Below are positions 34,160-46,792 of a DNA stretch of 64,000 nt, piece by piece. The stretch spans positions 3,224,001 to 3,288,000 of the forward strand of contig JAYKYS010000015.1 in assembly GCA_036924285.1 (NCBI GenBank), given 5' to 3'. The stretch's first letter is position 1. Each line of letters begins with the position of its first letter. Made by a program: the position numbers and the translations under genes. The DNA is from Asterella californica. Lineage: Eukaryota; Streptophyta; Marchantiopsida; Marchantiales; Aytoniaceae. The notes below the pieces were generated by a model. The model searched no databases, was not told where the DNA came from, and saw nothing but the letters and a program-made list of their open reading frames with translations.

Positions 34160-36705
34160 CTTCGGTTTCAGACGGTAGGAAAATTACTTTTTCTAAATAC
34201 AGTAGTGCGATCACTGCCATGTATGGAGCGCGAGTTGAAGATCTTGATGAGCAAGAGAGATTCCGAACTTTCACAAAATCTCGTGATCAATACTTGTAAA
34301 CGCCACGTACTGGATCTAGCATAAAGTGAACGAGGAAAAGGCTATAGTGAAAGTAGACCCTTCACATGAAAAGGGAAGCTCCTCATAAACTAGTATATAG
34401 TAAGAATGACAGAACCAGATACTCGCAGATACACTTACTGTTTATACTTGTATGCTACGTTCACTTCTGTGTGACCAGAAATATCTTCACGCCTTGTACA
34501 CTGAAAACTTTCCGTAATCCACACATTACGTCGCAGTTTGCTATTCTGTCTGCCCAGTCAACATGAGATGCAGGACAGCCTTCTCCATTCCAAATGCCTC
34601 TTATATGAATCGAATTTTCGAACTGCAGCTGTAGAGATTCTTCTTCTTCTTCAAGTTTTGAATGCGTACGACTTACCCTGTCGGATATACAACTAATCAT
34701 GCACAACAGTTCAGAGTCGTATTGTAGCATTTGGCTGGATTACACAGAATTTCAACCAGCAGCTGCTGCTTCTGTTCATTTTGGATTTCAGTAGTGAGGA
34801 AGTTGAATGACAAGGAATGATCAACTCCTGAAGAAAGCAAATAAGGAAAACACGGTCGCATCCAGGCTAACATTGTCGTTAGCAAATAATGCTTGATTCT
34901 GAACTCTATATTTTTACGGAAAAATGAGAAAAACAGAATATAACGTGAAATATATACTGGGATATATTCAGCTCTTAGCGTTTTACCGTTAAAACAATGT
35001 ATGGTACGGACTATATAACGTCTTTCACACATTTCAATAGACTGATCAACTCGATCATGGATTAGACGGACAGTCCGTGATTGAACGAGGGACATCCTCG
35101 ATGGCTATCCGTGGACTAGTCTGACATGTCCGTGATGATAGATTATGGATCTGTCCGCAAATGTTTGTCATCGATTAGTCCAACTTCCTTAAACAGGCAG
35201 CTTATCCTGAGGTTTACTGTATTTGTCCTTGAAAGAGTGTCACGACTTACCAAGACACAACTCCCTGAAACTCGAGAATATCCCGAATGAACTATACTAC
35301 TCTGTCTCGGAACTTTCCTGAAAGATCTGAACTTCTCTTTATCTCTCGTGTAAATATCACTCCTTGAATCACAACATCTATCCTGACTTGAGCAAGATAA
35401 ATAGGTTATTCTCGTGGGACACTGATCTCTTTGACTCACCTCTCTCTGACTTCTCTGTCTCAGTCTCTTTCTTTCTCTGTCTAATATCTTTGAAGATCTC
35501 TTCCCCTTATTGAACTCTCACGGTGGTCAATTCTCTAATTGAGCTCCTTGGATGATCCTTGATCTTCTAGAGATAAATCTTGAACCTTTTTCTGATCACT
35601 CGTAAAGTTTCTCTCTGTGTCGTAGAATAACAAACAATTCTCTTGTCCTTGTTAGCTCTTCCCGGTCTTGATCTCACTGCTCGCTCTTCGAGGAAAGTCT
35701 CAATTTTTTTCTAACTAAGTCATGGTCTCCTCTACTCTAACAACAAAGATGGACAATAGTACTTGACAATACCTCCAGGCATACACACACACACATACAT
35801 TCACATTTGCACGCAACAAGTATGTCCATATGTCGACTCTTGATCATCATGAAGGTTTTCTACTATAGATTTGAAGTATGCAATCTTTGACGAGTGTCTA
35901 CTCTTATTCCCTACGGGACTGCTCCTAACACTCGTGCTTGAAATGATCAAGAATACCAGTCTAAATAGTCAATGGAACCGTAATTTCCTACGAACCTTCA
36001 ATGGCAATGATAGTGTGTTGTCCTTCCGTGGTGCTAGTCGTTTCTACTCTAATTATAATACATTAATCATATTTACAAGAGTGTACCAACGACTCTTTTC
36101 TTTATATAAGTGAGATAGTTCTCCTTGTCTTCCTCCTATCGTCGTCATGAGTCTTTACATGAGGGGACCCATCTTGACCTTGACCCTTACATGAATCCTA
36201 CATCAAGGATTGAGACGGGCATTTGACATACCTATGACATAGTCCCATCATAAGACGTTTGTCTGTCCCGGACAAACTTTTACTTCCCCTTGTACGAATA
36301 TGTCTTCTTAGCATTTCACAATTCCACTTCTCGACTCCGTATGTTGTCGTCCAAAAATTTGTCGCAAGAAACCATCCATGACTACTAACTCCAAGGCTCG
36401 ACCAATTCGATATTTGTAGTACATTCTTGAGAGAGCAGTAGGACTGTGAGCATGGACGGTTGATCGTAGTTAGGATCAAATCGAGCTCCGGGAGGGCACT
36501 TTTTCAGGGTATGTTAAAATAGATGATAGTAGATAGCAGCCCTGAACACCACTACATCTTCTGTATCCTTGTGCTTATCTCAGAACTGAATTAAACTTTA
36601 TTGAATATCTCTTGGATCATTAAATTCCTTGGGATCTTAGGTTATGAAAAGAGATACAAATCTTAATGATCGTGACTTAACCAAAATCTTTGTGGTACCT
36701 TGGGA
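34160..36705. other. Intergenic sequence; no gene seen
   Basis: Short open frames on both strands lack recognisable motifs. There is a CT-rich tract at 35440-35480 and a short CA repeat at 35787-35800. Sequence from about 35040 to 35440 has several short self-complementary phrases (for example CGGACAGTCCG) but no assignable element. Confidence 0.35.
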
Positions 36706-37200
36706 TCAAAAGTTGGATGGTTCAGTAAGATGGTAGGGATGGCTTCCAACAAGAGAGAACACTTTGTGTCTGTGTAAGCGTCTAAACTCAGGGTAGGTGG
36801 TCTCGGACACGGATGGGACAAAGAAAGTTAGAAGTTGAGAAGATATGAAGGGTAGAAGAGATCGTCGATGATTTCTCCTTGAAGGTGGGTTTAAAGCACA
36901 ATGTCGTATGTTAGGACGCACTGCTCTTGAAACGGAGGTGCCCAATAGAGAAGAATCTGAATATCTTGTACTAAAATCTTCGAGGGGTGCATTCCACACT
37001 ACTTCTATCACGCTCTTATGTAGTGTAGCGTCGCTTGGACATTCTTCTTCATTAGATTCCTCATCGATCTCATCAATGTCTGACTTATTCCTTGGTCTGA
37101 CATGGAGAGCACATGTTGCGAGAGCATCATAAGACAAGGAGTACTCTAAGTGTCGCACCTTCCCAAACTCCACATTTTTCTTCAAGGACACGATGTGTTC
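36706..37200 (-). pseudogene. Unrecognised coding-like remnant next to LTR1 fragment
   Basis: An open frame reads DEHIVSLKKNVEFGKVRHLEYS and NKSDIDEIDEESNEEE and continues about 160 codons. The segment just upstream in another frame (IQMENLIADIKKEIDLFSTE) is also coding-like and charged. Together they suggest a frameshifted coiled-coil protein fragment contiguous with the LTR1 subrepeats. I cannot name a family; it could equally be chance. Confidence 0.25.
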
Positions 37201-37309
37201 ATCTAGATGAGATCAAGTTACTTTGATCTTCGGTGCTGAATAGATCGATCTCCTTTTTTATATCCGCTATCAAGTTCTCCATTTGGATTCTCGTCACATT
37301 CTCCATCCC

Positions 37310-37716
37310 TTCTATGATGAAGTTTTGGTCTAGCTTGTTTTTCTCATCTTTCGAGTCTCGTAACTTCTCCACTAGACGTCCAAATGAAGTAGACAAAGTG
37401 CTCATGGAAAGCTGACAACGAGCTCTACACATCGATGTAATGAAAGTGAAGATCTGAGTTGTGCAAAAAGCCCGTAAGTTGGAGCTTAGCTTGGCTTTTC
37501 CATCTTTCGAGTCTCGTAACTTCTCCACTAGGCGTCCAAATGAAGTAGACAAAGTGCTCATGGAAAGCTGACAAGGAGCTCTACCCATTGATGCGATGAA
37601 GTGAAGATATGGAGTTGTGCAAAAAAGTCTCATTTTTAGTCACATGAGTGTCTTTGGAGCGATAATGATAAGCATCGAAATAGATTTTCAGGTAAGAGAC
37701 CGTCCACGACACGACA
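37310..37716 (-). repeat. Truncated LTR1 fragment with two 156-bp subrepeats
   Basis: It matches the LTR1 of the 10.7-16.6 kb element: subrepeats with AACTTCTCCACTAGRCGTCC at 37360 and 37517, ending CCACGACACGACA. The polypurine tract follows at 37717-37735 on the minus strand. It is the 3' LTR end of the minus-strand internal remnant to its right; the rest of this LTR is missing. Confidence 0.65.
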
Positions 37717-38880
37717 TCCACCCTCTCCAAACTTGTGCATCCTTCGATATGCACCAGAGATACCAACTTAGGAGTGGATTGACACTTACCATCATCTTGT
37801 CATCCTCTCTCTCATCTTAGTCAATTTCATCTTCAAGCTCTACCGCATAATCCTAATCCTCAAACTGCACACTGGGCGTCATCTTGAAGTTGCAACTCCA
37901 TGATTTTCTTTGGGTCCATGTTCGTCGATTTCATCTTCAAGCTCTCATCCAATCACCCCCTCTAAATCTACACATCTTCATACGCGTTCGAACACATAGA
38001 AGGAGTAAACCATCATACCATAGAAACGCCTCTCATCCACCTAGTTGAATCTCACCGATGAGGTTTGTGATCCAACTGTCGTAGTAGACATCTCTCGTCA
38101 TCCCTCATCATCACATGTCTTGACTATAACCTTCAACCTCAAGCCTGTACGTATCCATCTCTTCTTTCTCGAGCATCATCCTCCCATGTCTTCTTCTGAA
38201 AACTTTTACAACCCCCCAAGCATCATCCTCCTAATCGTAATCACCTTCAGCAATGACTTCTATTCTGTAAGCCCTCCTTAGCCATCATCCTATACTCATA
38301 GTCTCGAGAGCATCCATCCACTCTCGTTCATCCTTAACAGGTCGCTCGTCTTTGATGATGTCAATGTAAGCATCATGGACTTCACTTGAAGTTGCACCCA
38401 AAACCTCCCGTGATAGGAACCCAACCTTCGCATCTCGAATGTAGTCCTCCCAACCTCTCTTCACATCCATCATCATACCAATATCTGATTGTTGTTTGCC
38501 TGCAACCCAGATCACTCATATCCACTATCTGCACCTCAACCATCTCCTCTAGTTGTGAAAGATCGCCCTCCATTGTCAATTCATGAAGAATAGTTTCATG
38601 TTGAATCTTATCCTCCCCAGCTTGCTTTCCTTAAGAAGTCTCTTCTTGTCCCTTCTTCTCGCTCTGCATCGTGGATGCAGTACCCAACTTGAGCTCGCTT
38701 GGATCCACGTGCTCATCCAAATCATCCATATGAAGATCATGCTCAATCTCCTCCACCCTAGCACCATAACTTGTAGCTTCGATAGGTACAACTACATGTG
38801 TCGTAAGATAATCATCCACAAACTTCTTCATCCCTCCTTTATCAATGTTGGCTTGAAGGAGAGTACCTGTACTCATCTAG
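37717..38880 (-). pseudogene. 3' tail ORF and 3' UTR of a Ty3/gypsy element
   Basis: On the minus strand this encodes TLLQANIDKGGMKKFVDDYL, then EEIEHDLHMDDLDEHVD and WEDYIRDAKVGFLSREVLGA, matching the tail of the 12.8-13.4 kb gag pseudogene with frameshifts. 37717-38280 matches 12148-12770. Here the tail directly follows RNase H rather than the gag knuckle, which places it downstream of pol in the autonomous element. Confidence 0.6.
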
Positions 38881-38899
38881 TACCCCCTCAATGCTTATG

Positions 38900-40866
38900 A
38901 TAGTCATCACTTGCTCGTTTAGAAATGAATCATCAAGCAGTTTTTCTTCCTCGTCATCAAAAGTCCTAGACAAGAGATCAACATTTGCATCATTTTTTAT
39001 CTATCTTTGATCACGTAATCATATTTTGTTAGAAGGATCTTCCAACGAGCAATCCGACATTTTGCATTAGCCTTGTTAAAGATATACTTTAAAGTCTTGT
39101 GATTTGTGACTATGGAAAATTTCTCTCCTAGCAAATAATGTCAAAACTTCTTCAATCCAAAAATCGTAGGTAATCCTTCTCGTTTAATCACGGAGTAATT
39201 CTTCTCGGCATGAACCATCTGCTTATTGACATAAGCTATAAGATGATCATACCCATCCTCATCTAATTGCCTTAAGGTACATCTGACTAGTACATTGGAG
39301 GCATTTGTATAGAAAATAAATGTTTTATTTCACTCATGTTTAGCAAGTATAAGAGCGGTTGTCAATGCTTCTTTCAGCTCTTCAAATGCTTCCTTTGTCT
39401 TCTGATCAAGTCAAAATAAACTCCCTTCTTCGGATACATAGTCAAAGCGATTGATTTGTTTGACAAGGAAAAGATAAACTTACAATAGTATCAACCATAC
39501 CAAGAAACTATTTCAACTTGGTCAGATTGATAAGAAATGAAAGATCCAAAATCTTCTTCACCTTCTTAGGATCTACTGTAATCTCATTCTTGGAAATGAT
39601 GTGTCATACAATAAGCTTTCTCCATAGCCAAAGACTGTGGATTTAGAAAAGCGTTAGCTTGCTCCAACCGTTGCAAAACTTTGATCACATGATGAAAGTG
39701 ATCCTCCTTTTTTCTGTACACACAAAAATTATCAATAAAATCACTAACAAGTTTCTCTAAGAATGGTTAAAACACTTTGTTAATGAACCTCTAAAATGTG
39801 GTCGAAGCATTATACAATCCAAATGACAGCACTTGAAATGCAAATGTTCACCAAGGAGTAGTGAATGTAGTCAATTTTAGTACTCGTGTGTGATCTTGAT
39901 ATGGTTATATCTACTATAATCATCACGAAGATGTACCACTCATAATCAAAAACTTCCTCCAAAATGTCATTTATAAATGACAGAGGATAATAATCCTTCT
40001 TGGTGACTACATTTAACTTCTTATAGTCTACGCACATTCATAGCTAATCATTCTTCTCCTTGACAATTACGTAGATTTATAAACTGGTTTCCTTCAACTT
40101 GTCTATCTCCTCCTTGACTATCATTGCTATTGTAGGATTAACTCTTTTTTGCTTTTGTCGAACTGGTCTTGCGTTCTCCTCCAATTCGATTCAATGAGTC
40201 TCTAGAGTTATCTCATTCATATCCTTTTAACTAAAAGCAAACAGATGGATATATTTTTGAAATATATCTAGGAATATATTTTTCTCGTTTTGAGTGACAT
40301 ACAAAACTTCAAGATAGAGAGTATTCTTACAATCTCTATCTCACTCAACTCTTTTTTGTCAAGGTCTTTCTTCACTGTTGAACAAGACAACAAGTCAATA
40401 GCACTAAGCTGATGTAATGACTCGTCCAAATCTTTCATCATTAGAAGAGGATTCTTGATTGTAAGAATATTCTTTATCTACGTCTGAGGCACTCTGACGG
40501 TCCTTTATGTCAAATTCTCAATAGTCACTCATAGGTCTATTAGAGTCAGAAGTCACAACTTCAATATCCGAGAGAGGTACTATAATTCTGTGATATATAA
40601 GCCCAGTCCATAAGTATCCCTTGTGTCACCTATCTGTGGTGCACACAACCGTCCACTTAGGAGCAAATCATAACTAGAGTCCTTTAACACTTGAAAGGAC
40701 ATCAATGTCTGAACTCCCACCACAGACACAACCATCTTCTCTAACACATTAAAAGGTCTTACTCGTTGTTTGTTAACCATCTCCATAACAATGCTAGTCG
40801 GACGAGTCGATTCCATCCTCAACTTGTTCATCAACTTCTCCGATATGACATTTATTGAGAGATTTC
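38900..40866 (-). pseudogene. Ty3/gypsy pol remnant: protease end, reverse transcriptase, RNase H
   Basis: Read on the minus strand: a retropepsin-like C-terminal phrase near 40700 (FQVLKDSSYDLLLSGR), an RT fingers/palm phrase at 40037-39960 (CVDYKKLNVVTKKDYYPLSF), then an RNase H region at about 39390-39030. The last includes AFEELKEALTTALILAKHE, FYTNASNVLV, AEKNYSVIKREG and FSIVTNHKTLKYIFNKANAK. Many stops and frameshifts make it inactive. No integrase follows before the 3' tail, so the integrase section has been lost. The order and wording are those of Ty3/gypsy pol, and this is the likely autonomous relative of the 10.7-kb element. Confidence 0.75.
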
Positions 40867-41883
40867 ATGGATGAGCTTGCTATGGATGAGCAAGAAGACG
40901 AGGATCAAGTGGTGAAAGTACACTTTAAGGAGCTCTATATAGCTATGGTGTCATTCTTAGATCCTGAAGTTAGAGTTGAGACTAGGTACAAAAAGTCTCC
41001 TACTTGAAAATCTATTTCGATGCTTATCATTATCACTCCAAAGACACTCATGTGACTAAAAATGAGGCTTTTTGCACAACTCTGGATCTTCACTTTCATC
41101 GCATCAATGGATAGAGCTCATTGTCAGCTTTTCATGGACATTTTGTCTACTTCATTTGGACGCTTAGTGGAGGAGTTACGAGACACGAAAGATGGGGAAA
41201 AAACAAGCTAGGCCCCAGCTAACAAGCTTTTTGCACAACTTCGGATCTTCACTTTCATTACATCGATGTGTAGAGCTCATTGTCAGTTTTCCATGGGCAC
41301 TTTGTCTACTTCATTTGGATGCCTAGTGGAGAAGTTACGAGACTCGAAAGATGAGAAAAATAAACTAGGTCTTAGCTTACGGGCTTTTTGCACAACTTCG
41401 GATCTTCACTTTCATTACATCGATGGGTAGAGCTCATTGTCAGCTTTCCATGGACACTTTATCTACTTCATTTGAACACCTAGTGGAGAAATTACGAGAT
41501 TCGAAAAAAGAGAAAATCAAGCTAGGCTCTAGTTTACTATTGCCGACTGGGTATTTGCAACTCTTGACGCTATACTAAGGACGCAAGGGGCATGCTAGCT
41601 CATAATCTGGAAAAACTTGTACGTACAGTGGATTGACGTAAGGGGGCAGCTTAAGAGGTTAGCTTGTTTTTATGACCTGTCGATGGACGATTTGGAGAAA
41701 TTGAGAAATTCAATGCATGCGCGCAAGGTGTCATTGGATTCAGCTCTGTGCAAGCTACGCGTTGGTTAAGACGGTTCGTGAAGAAACGCATCAGAGAATG
41801 TGTTCTGAGAGAAATTGAGACGCAGGAGAGATTTTTCGGGTGCTTCAGTGACATGTGAAGAAGAGTTGGATCGTTCGGACCGT

Positions 41884-44601
41884 TGTCGTGTTGTGGTTCG
41901 GCTCTTGTGTGCAATACTCGTTGAACTTATGTTGTGCTTCTTTTCTACATTTCATGAACCTTATCGCGTAAGTTGGTGAGTGTGATAAGTGTCACGATCA
42001 CGATTATCTGTTTAAGTAATCGTACGGTAGAGAAACGTGTCAAGTCATCAATCTGTGTGCGATCACTTCAGTGGTCCTTGTTGCCGCATTTGAGTATAAA
42101 ATGATGGGTCGAGGATTCATAATGCATTCTATCTTAGCGGGTGATTCGTGAAGGTTCTCGGTGGTCTACATGGAGGAGTGAAGAACTGCGGGAGTGGTAG
42201 TTATGGACAGAGGTTTGTTGCCGGCTCCGAATCTTCTTTTCCTAAATCCATTTCACATCAAGCTTCATTGCATCCACAGCGACCATTTTTGACAATGGTT
42301 AGTTGCGTATTTTGGTGACGAGTTCATGAGGAGGGTGATGGACTTACAACTTCTGATGATCCTTCCGATTATTACATACGGAGAGACTTGGAATATGACG
42401 GTGTACATCTTTTTGTGACAAAGAGTGGATCTCAACTATCCAGCGAACTTTCCTCTCAACCTTTGGGTCGATATCCAATGTCATTGTAGACCAAAGATCA
42501 ACCATAGGGTATGGATCTGAGAAACTTCGGAGAAGAGTATTTCAATCGAGTGATAGCTTCGCCGTTTCTTTTTGTCATATCTTTTATTTTACATCGTTTT
42601 CAAGTTGTAATATTGACTCTATATTAGTCGGCTACTCAATTATTCCATTCTGGTAGAGCGCTTCTGTGTAGTTCCGGTTTGCAGAGAATCCTTCGACATG
42701 TCTTAGGGATTTTTTGATTTCTTTTAGTTTTGTTCATATCTTGTGTATCCTTGGGTGTAAAAATTTGTTCTAGGGGAAAAAGTTGAGTGAAGAAAGACAA
42801 AAATAAAGTTCTTTTTGCTCTCATTGGTCTATTTTTGGACCAATGGTGTTCAAGCTTATCTTTGCGACGTTTTTTGTGGTTTTGGGAAGCTTCAGAAAGC
42901 CATTCGTGCAAAGAAGGGTATGGTTGGAAAGCTCTCGACCGGGGCTACAATCTGGGTTGAAGAATTGATCGATTTGATGGAAGGATGAGGACGTTATGAT
43001 CGATTGAGTGGAAGAGGGTGAAATTTGTATCCACTGCTACATTTTGGGTTGTTCCGAGAGACTCGTGAGGATTTTTGAGGAGCTATCGGTTGGATTGCAG
43101 AGTTAACGACAAGCTGGTCGTTTTGATATCCGTTTCTATGGATTCCTGATCATTTTGGATGGTCAATCGACCGATTGAAGTTGCAGACGTGACGAGGTAG
43201 GTGTTGCGAACTATGACAATCATGGAGAAATTACTAACGCTCGAGTTCTGTGTCGAGTTTTTGAGTGGAACTTTCAAGGATTTAGAGATGTCTTATCAAT
43301 AAGATATCTGGGAAGTTTCATCTCAAATGATCGAGTAGTTTGATCAGGGTCTTGGATCAAATGTACCTGGATCTGTAAAGCTCTTAAGTTAGCACAGATT
43401 ACGGTTTGATCCATATCTGAGAGTTGGGTTGAGGTTTCGGCCTGAAAATTATTCAGGGTGATAGTGAAGGGGCCAATACAACTTCTTGTGAGGTTTGATC
43501 ATTATTGATCGATCGGTTTGGGAGGACTGAGGTTTCAAAATTATGAGAAACTTTTGTTATTAGACGTGATGAGACGGGTAATGCAGACTGTGATAGTCAT
43601 GGAGAAATTGATATTGCTCGAGTTCTAGGTCGAGTTTCTGAGTGAAAATTTCCAAGATTGAGGGATGTCTTATCAGTGAGATATCTGAGAAGTTTCACCT
43701 CAAATGATCAAGTAGTTTGTTCAGGATCTTGGATCAAATGTACCTGGATCTGTAAAGCTCTTAAGTTAGCACAGATTACGGTTTGATCCATATCTGAGAG
43801 TTGGGTTGAGGTTTCGATCTGAAAATTATCCAGGGTGATAGTGAAGGGTCCAATACAACTTCTTGTGAAGTTTGATCATCATGGACCGACAGGTTTGGGA
43901 GGACTGAGGTCGCAAAGTTCAAAGAAGCTTTTGTTATTAACGGAGTACACTGAGTATATGGTTGTGCAAAGGTATGTGGGTTGACAAGGTTGGCTCGAGA
44001 TCTGGATGTTTCCACTCAACTGTTTCACTATCTACTCTTCTAGCACGAGTGACCTTGTATCCACTCGACTCAAGTTTAAAGTTTGCTACGATCCAAGGAT
44101 ACGTATAAGTTGCAAAGACTTGTGTTACAAATAGATCTTTTCGTGCTCTAACTGAAATACTCAACTCTGTACTATGTAACTGCAAGTAGCTCTAAATCAC
44201 TGGAAGCATGACTTAACAGCTTTCCAGTGACGCTAGCTATCCATCAGTTTGACCACCACAACTCTATTTAATACAACCGAAAGATGCAATAGGACCGCTC
44301 AATCAACTTGATAGAATCCCTAATACAACTTGCTGCCTACCTTGGTCTCTTAAGCATCTGAGCAAGGTAAGGCATGCATGCTTCAATGCACTTATTCATA
44401 TCACAACATAGCACAAATGAGACAGTATCTGACAGCTCTGAGAACCCAAACAACGGCTTATGATTCAGTGTGACTCTGTTCTCCTCACTAGGAGCTGAGA
44501 TCAGCCCCACACATTCACAGTGTCGACTTGTATGCAGGCTAGTAGTTTCAGCAACAAACTCCTCTCCAATTGCTCGAAATGACAAAAAGATCACAATAGA
44601 T
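41884..44601. mobile_element. 2.7-kb insertion with 5-bp target duplication, unclassified
   Basis: It is flanked by ACCGT on both sides (41879-41883 and 44602-44606); removing it plus one copy restores the LTR1 sequence. It begins TGTCGTGTTGTGG, like the LTR1 start TGTCGTGTCGTGG, and ends ACAATAGAT. I see no terminal inverted repeats and no coding region with known motifs. It contains a tandem duplication of about 377 bp. A 5-bp duplication and a TG start suggest an LTR-type (solo LTR or nonautonomous) insertion, although the end is not CA. Confidence 0.55.
43186..43939. repeat. Tandem duplication, unit about 377 bp
   Basis: Two consecutive units start with GACGTGA(C/T)GAG and share long identical tracts (ATGTACCTGGATCTGTAAAG at 43359 and 43736). 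They diverge by scattered substitutions. Confidence 0.8.
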
Positions 44602-45189
44602 ACCGTTCTGGAGTCCAAACTTGCTGTCCTTGGATCCATCGGGATCAAAACCGAGTTCTTCAGGAAATTGAAGACGATACGAAGTTTCATCAGACGCTTT
44701 GAGAGTTCTGAGTGAAATTGACTTGTAGGGAAGCGCTTATGTCAGTTTTTCGTCGCCTGCGATATGTTCTTGATCTTTCGATCACCTTGGGTTGTTCTTC
44801 GCGATTGGTGAGCCAAGCTCTTCTTTCTTGGTGCCTATGCGATCAAGGAGTCTTCATCTGCACATAGGAGAAGACCGTATGTGGATTGGATTGCTAGTTT
44901 GGAGCAAGTTTGAGCCGTAAGGAGTCGATTTACGTCAGGTTTTTACAACTTACGATCAAATTTCGTGCATGGTTTTGTAAAGGGAACTCCAAACTGCTTG
45001 TTTGGAGTCTCATTGGGTTCAAGGTAACTAGATCTACCTACCATAGAAGACGGATATCAGATCAAGCAATATATTTGGACGGTGTGCGCAGTTTTAAGCC
45101 ATAGGGAGAAGTTTTTGCAAGTTCGACCACCTGCGATAAAAAATTGACGATATCTCGGCTGTCGGGAGTCGGATCTGATAGTCCTTGAG

Positions 45190-45615
45190 GTCAACAGAAT
45201 CAGGAAGAAAGGCCTTATGGACATCTGAAGACTGTTTGACGAGGAGAAGGTTTCTGATAGATCTTTTTTGGTTCTTTCGCTAGTTGGTTATGCATAGCTT
45301 GTGGTAGCTAGCTTTAGCTAAGAGCTTGTACATGAACGTGGTTTGAACTTGGGTTTGATTCGTGTGATACTGGTGTAGCTCTTTTTGTTAGCAAAGAAAT
45401 GTTTCTCTTGCTTTGAGCTATGCTTTGATAGTTTTGGGTCAAGGTTGAGATTCAAGGACTCGTTTAAGAGATTTGAAGCAGATTACAGACCGCTCTGGTA
45501 TGTTTCTCAGTTTATGTTCTTAGGGAGAAAGAATCGGCAGTGTAGGTACATTGGGAGTTGGTATATATTACGACGCTCGTTTTCGAACTTGTTTCTCTCT
45601 TTTTTGTATCTGTTA
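45190..45615 (+). other. Retrotransposon leader segment, plus strand
   Basis: Reverse complement of about 14615-15066, ending at the LTR2 start. It includes the AGCTAGCTTTAGCTAAGAGC phrase also seen at 1384-1400 and 14915-14930 on the other strand. Confidence 0.55.
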
Positions 45616-46550
45616 TGTAACGACCTTTGTTACACATAGGAAGTTTGTCTATTAGTAAGGTGTTTAGTTATAGTTAAGTGTGGAGAATGTTTATTTGCTG
45701 CCCAAGTACTTTAAGGAGATATCAAGTTAGTCATGACTAGCTAACATTAGTTATGGTTAAACTTAGCTATATTTTTGGACAGAAATCAGATATTTGCTAA
45801 AGAGTGAGCACTACTATCTTGTCATCTTGTCTAAAAGATAGAAAGGAGGTGGAAAATATCCCTTATCTCCTTTTTGACTTGATATTAGTGGTTGGATTAA
45901 AGTTATGGACTTTGTGGACATTAAAAACAAGAAGAGATTTCACATGTCTTCTTTTTAGTGGGTCCTAGTGTAGAGGGGGTAGAAATTTGAGATTCCTTGA
46001 GAATATTCCAAAATCCTTCTAGAAGTTGTTGACTTTGAAGGAATAAACCCATGTGAAAAGATAAGAAGCCCATGTGATTAATGCTTTTATCTTAAGTAAT
46101 ATCTTAGTAAAACCCGATAAAAATAGTTACGGCTGAGTTACCGGTGGGTACCAAAGTAAAAACCTAGAATGTATAAATAGAGGAGTAGAGAGGAGCTCCT
46201 CATCCTTATTTTCACATCGTCGTAATGACAACTTGAGTAATATAGAGAGTGTGTGATATTTTAGCATGTGATATTTTAGCATGTGAGAACTTGAGAGACG
46301 TCGTTAGAATGGATGATTTTAGTTGATGAGTTTATGGAGAATTTTAGTTGATGAGTTTATGGGTGTATGAATGAGTGAACTTAGCATTTTTTCCTTCAAG
46401 TTCATGGTGTGTTTCCATCAAAGTCATCAGAGGTGACCCCTGAGTGAGAGACAAGTCCGACATATTGCAGATTCATCGATGACGATCATGGAGGTTGAGA
46501 GATCGAGGAGTAGTTGATCGATAGGAACGCGGAGGATTTATAGTTCAGCA
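45616..46550 (+). repeat. 5' LTR (LTR2 type)
   Basis: About 935 bp, paired with 48919-49790. It contains a plausible promoter segment (GTATAAATAGAGGAG at about 46172), a TATA box for element transcription; the 3' copy there reads GTGTAGATAGGAAG and has lost it. Confidence 0.75.
46172..46186 (+). promoter_or_regulatory. TATA box in LTR2
   Basis: TATAAATA lies in the middle of the 5' LTR, in the expected position for the U3/R transition. Confidence 0.5.
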
Positions 46551-46792
46551 CATTACATCTCTACAGCCATGAACCTCGCATTTTCTTGGACAACCTTCAT
46601 GTAAAATCTGGCACGATACGGTGATGAACTCGACGTGAAGGTCTGGGGTGAATATTTCAGTGTTGGAACTTGGAAGAGGAGATCAACAATCATGAACGAG
46701 GATGAAGATGGATACAATTGTTTAAGAGGATGTTGTGGACATGGGATGATGGATATGTAGAAGGTTGGGATCATGAGAGGATGGAATGAGCC
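46551..46792 (+). other. Leader before gag
   Basis: About 242 bases with no ORF. It is similar, as reverse complement, to 14360-14610 in front of the minus-strand gag. Confidence 0.55.

Larger units (their letters stand above)
40980..45190 (+). repeat. Plus-strand LTR1 copy split by a 2.7-kb insertion
   Basis: 40980-41883 and 44602-45190 match, as reverse complement, consecutive parts of the LTR at 15069-16562. They include three 156-bp subrepeats (near 41165, 41325 and 41485). The match breaks at 41883 and resumes at 44602 within the phrase CCGTT(T/C)(C/T)GGAGTCC. The leader then follows to 45615. Boundaries at the left are approximate. Confidence 0.65.

Noticed and set aside
33853..34324. 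Opposed ORFs of 73-148 codons sharing a peptide
   Set aside because: The shared peptide is produced by the 38-bp palindrome read on both strands.
40867..41007. 46-codon frame reading MDELAMDEQEDEDQVVKVHF
   Set aside because: It looks coding-like but spans the edge of an LTR copy and matches nothing recognised; likely a remnant or chance.
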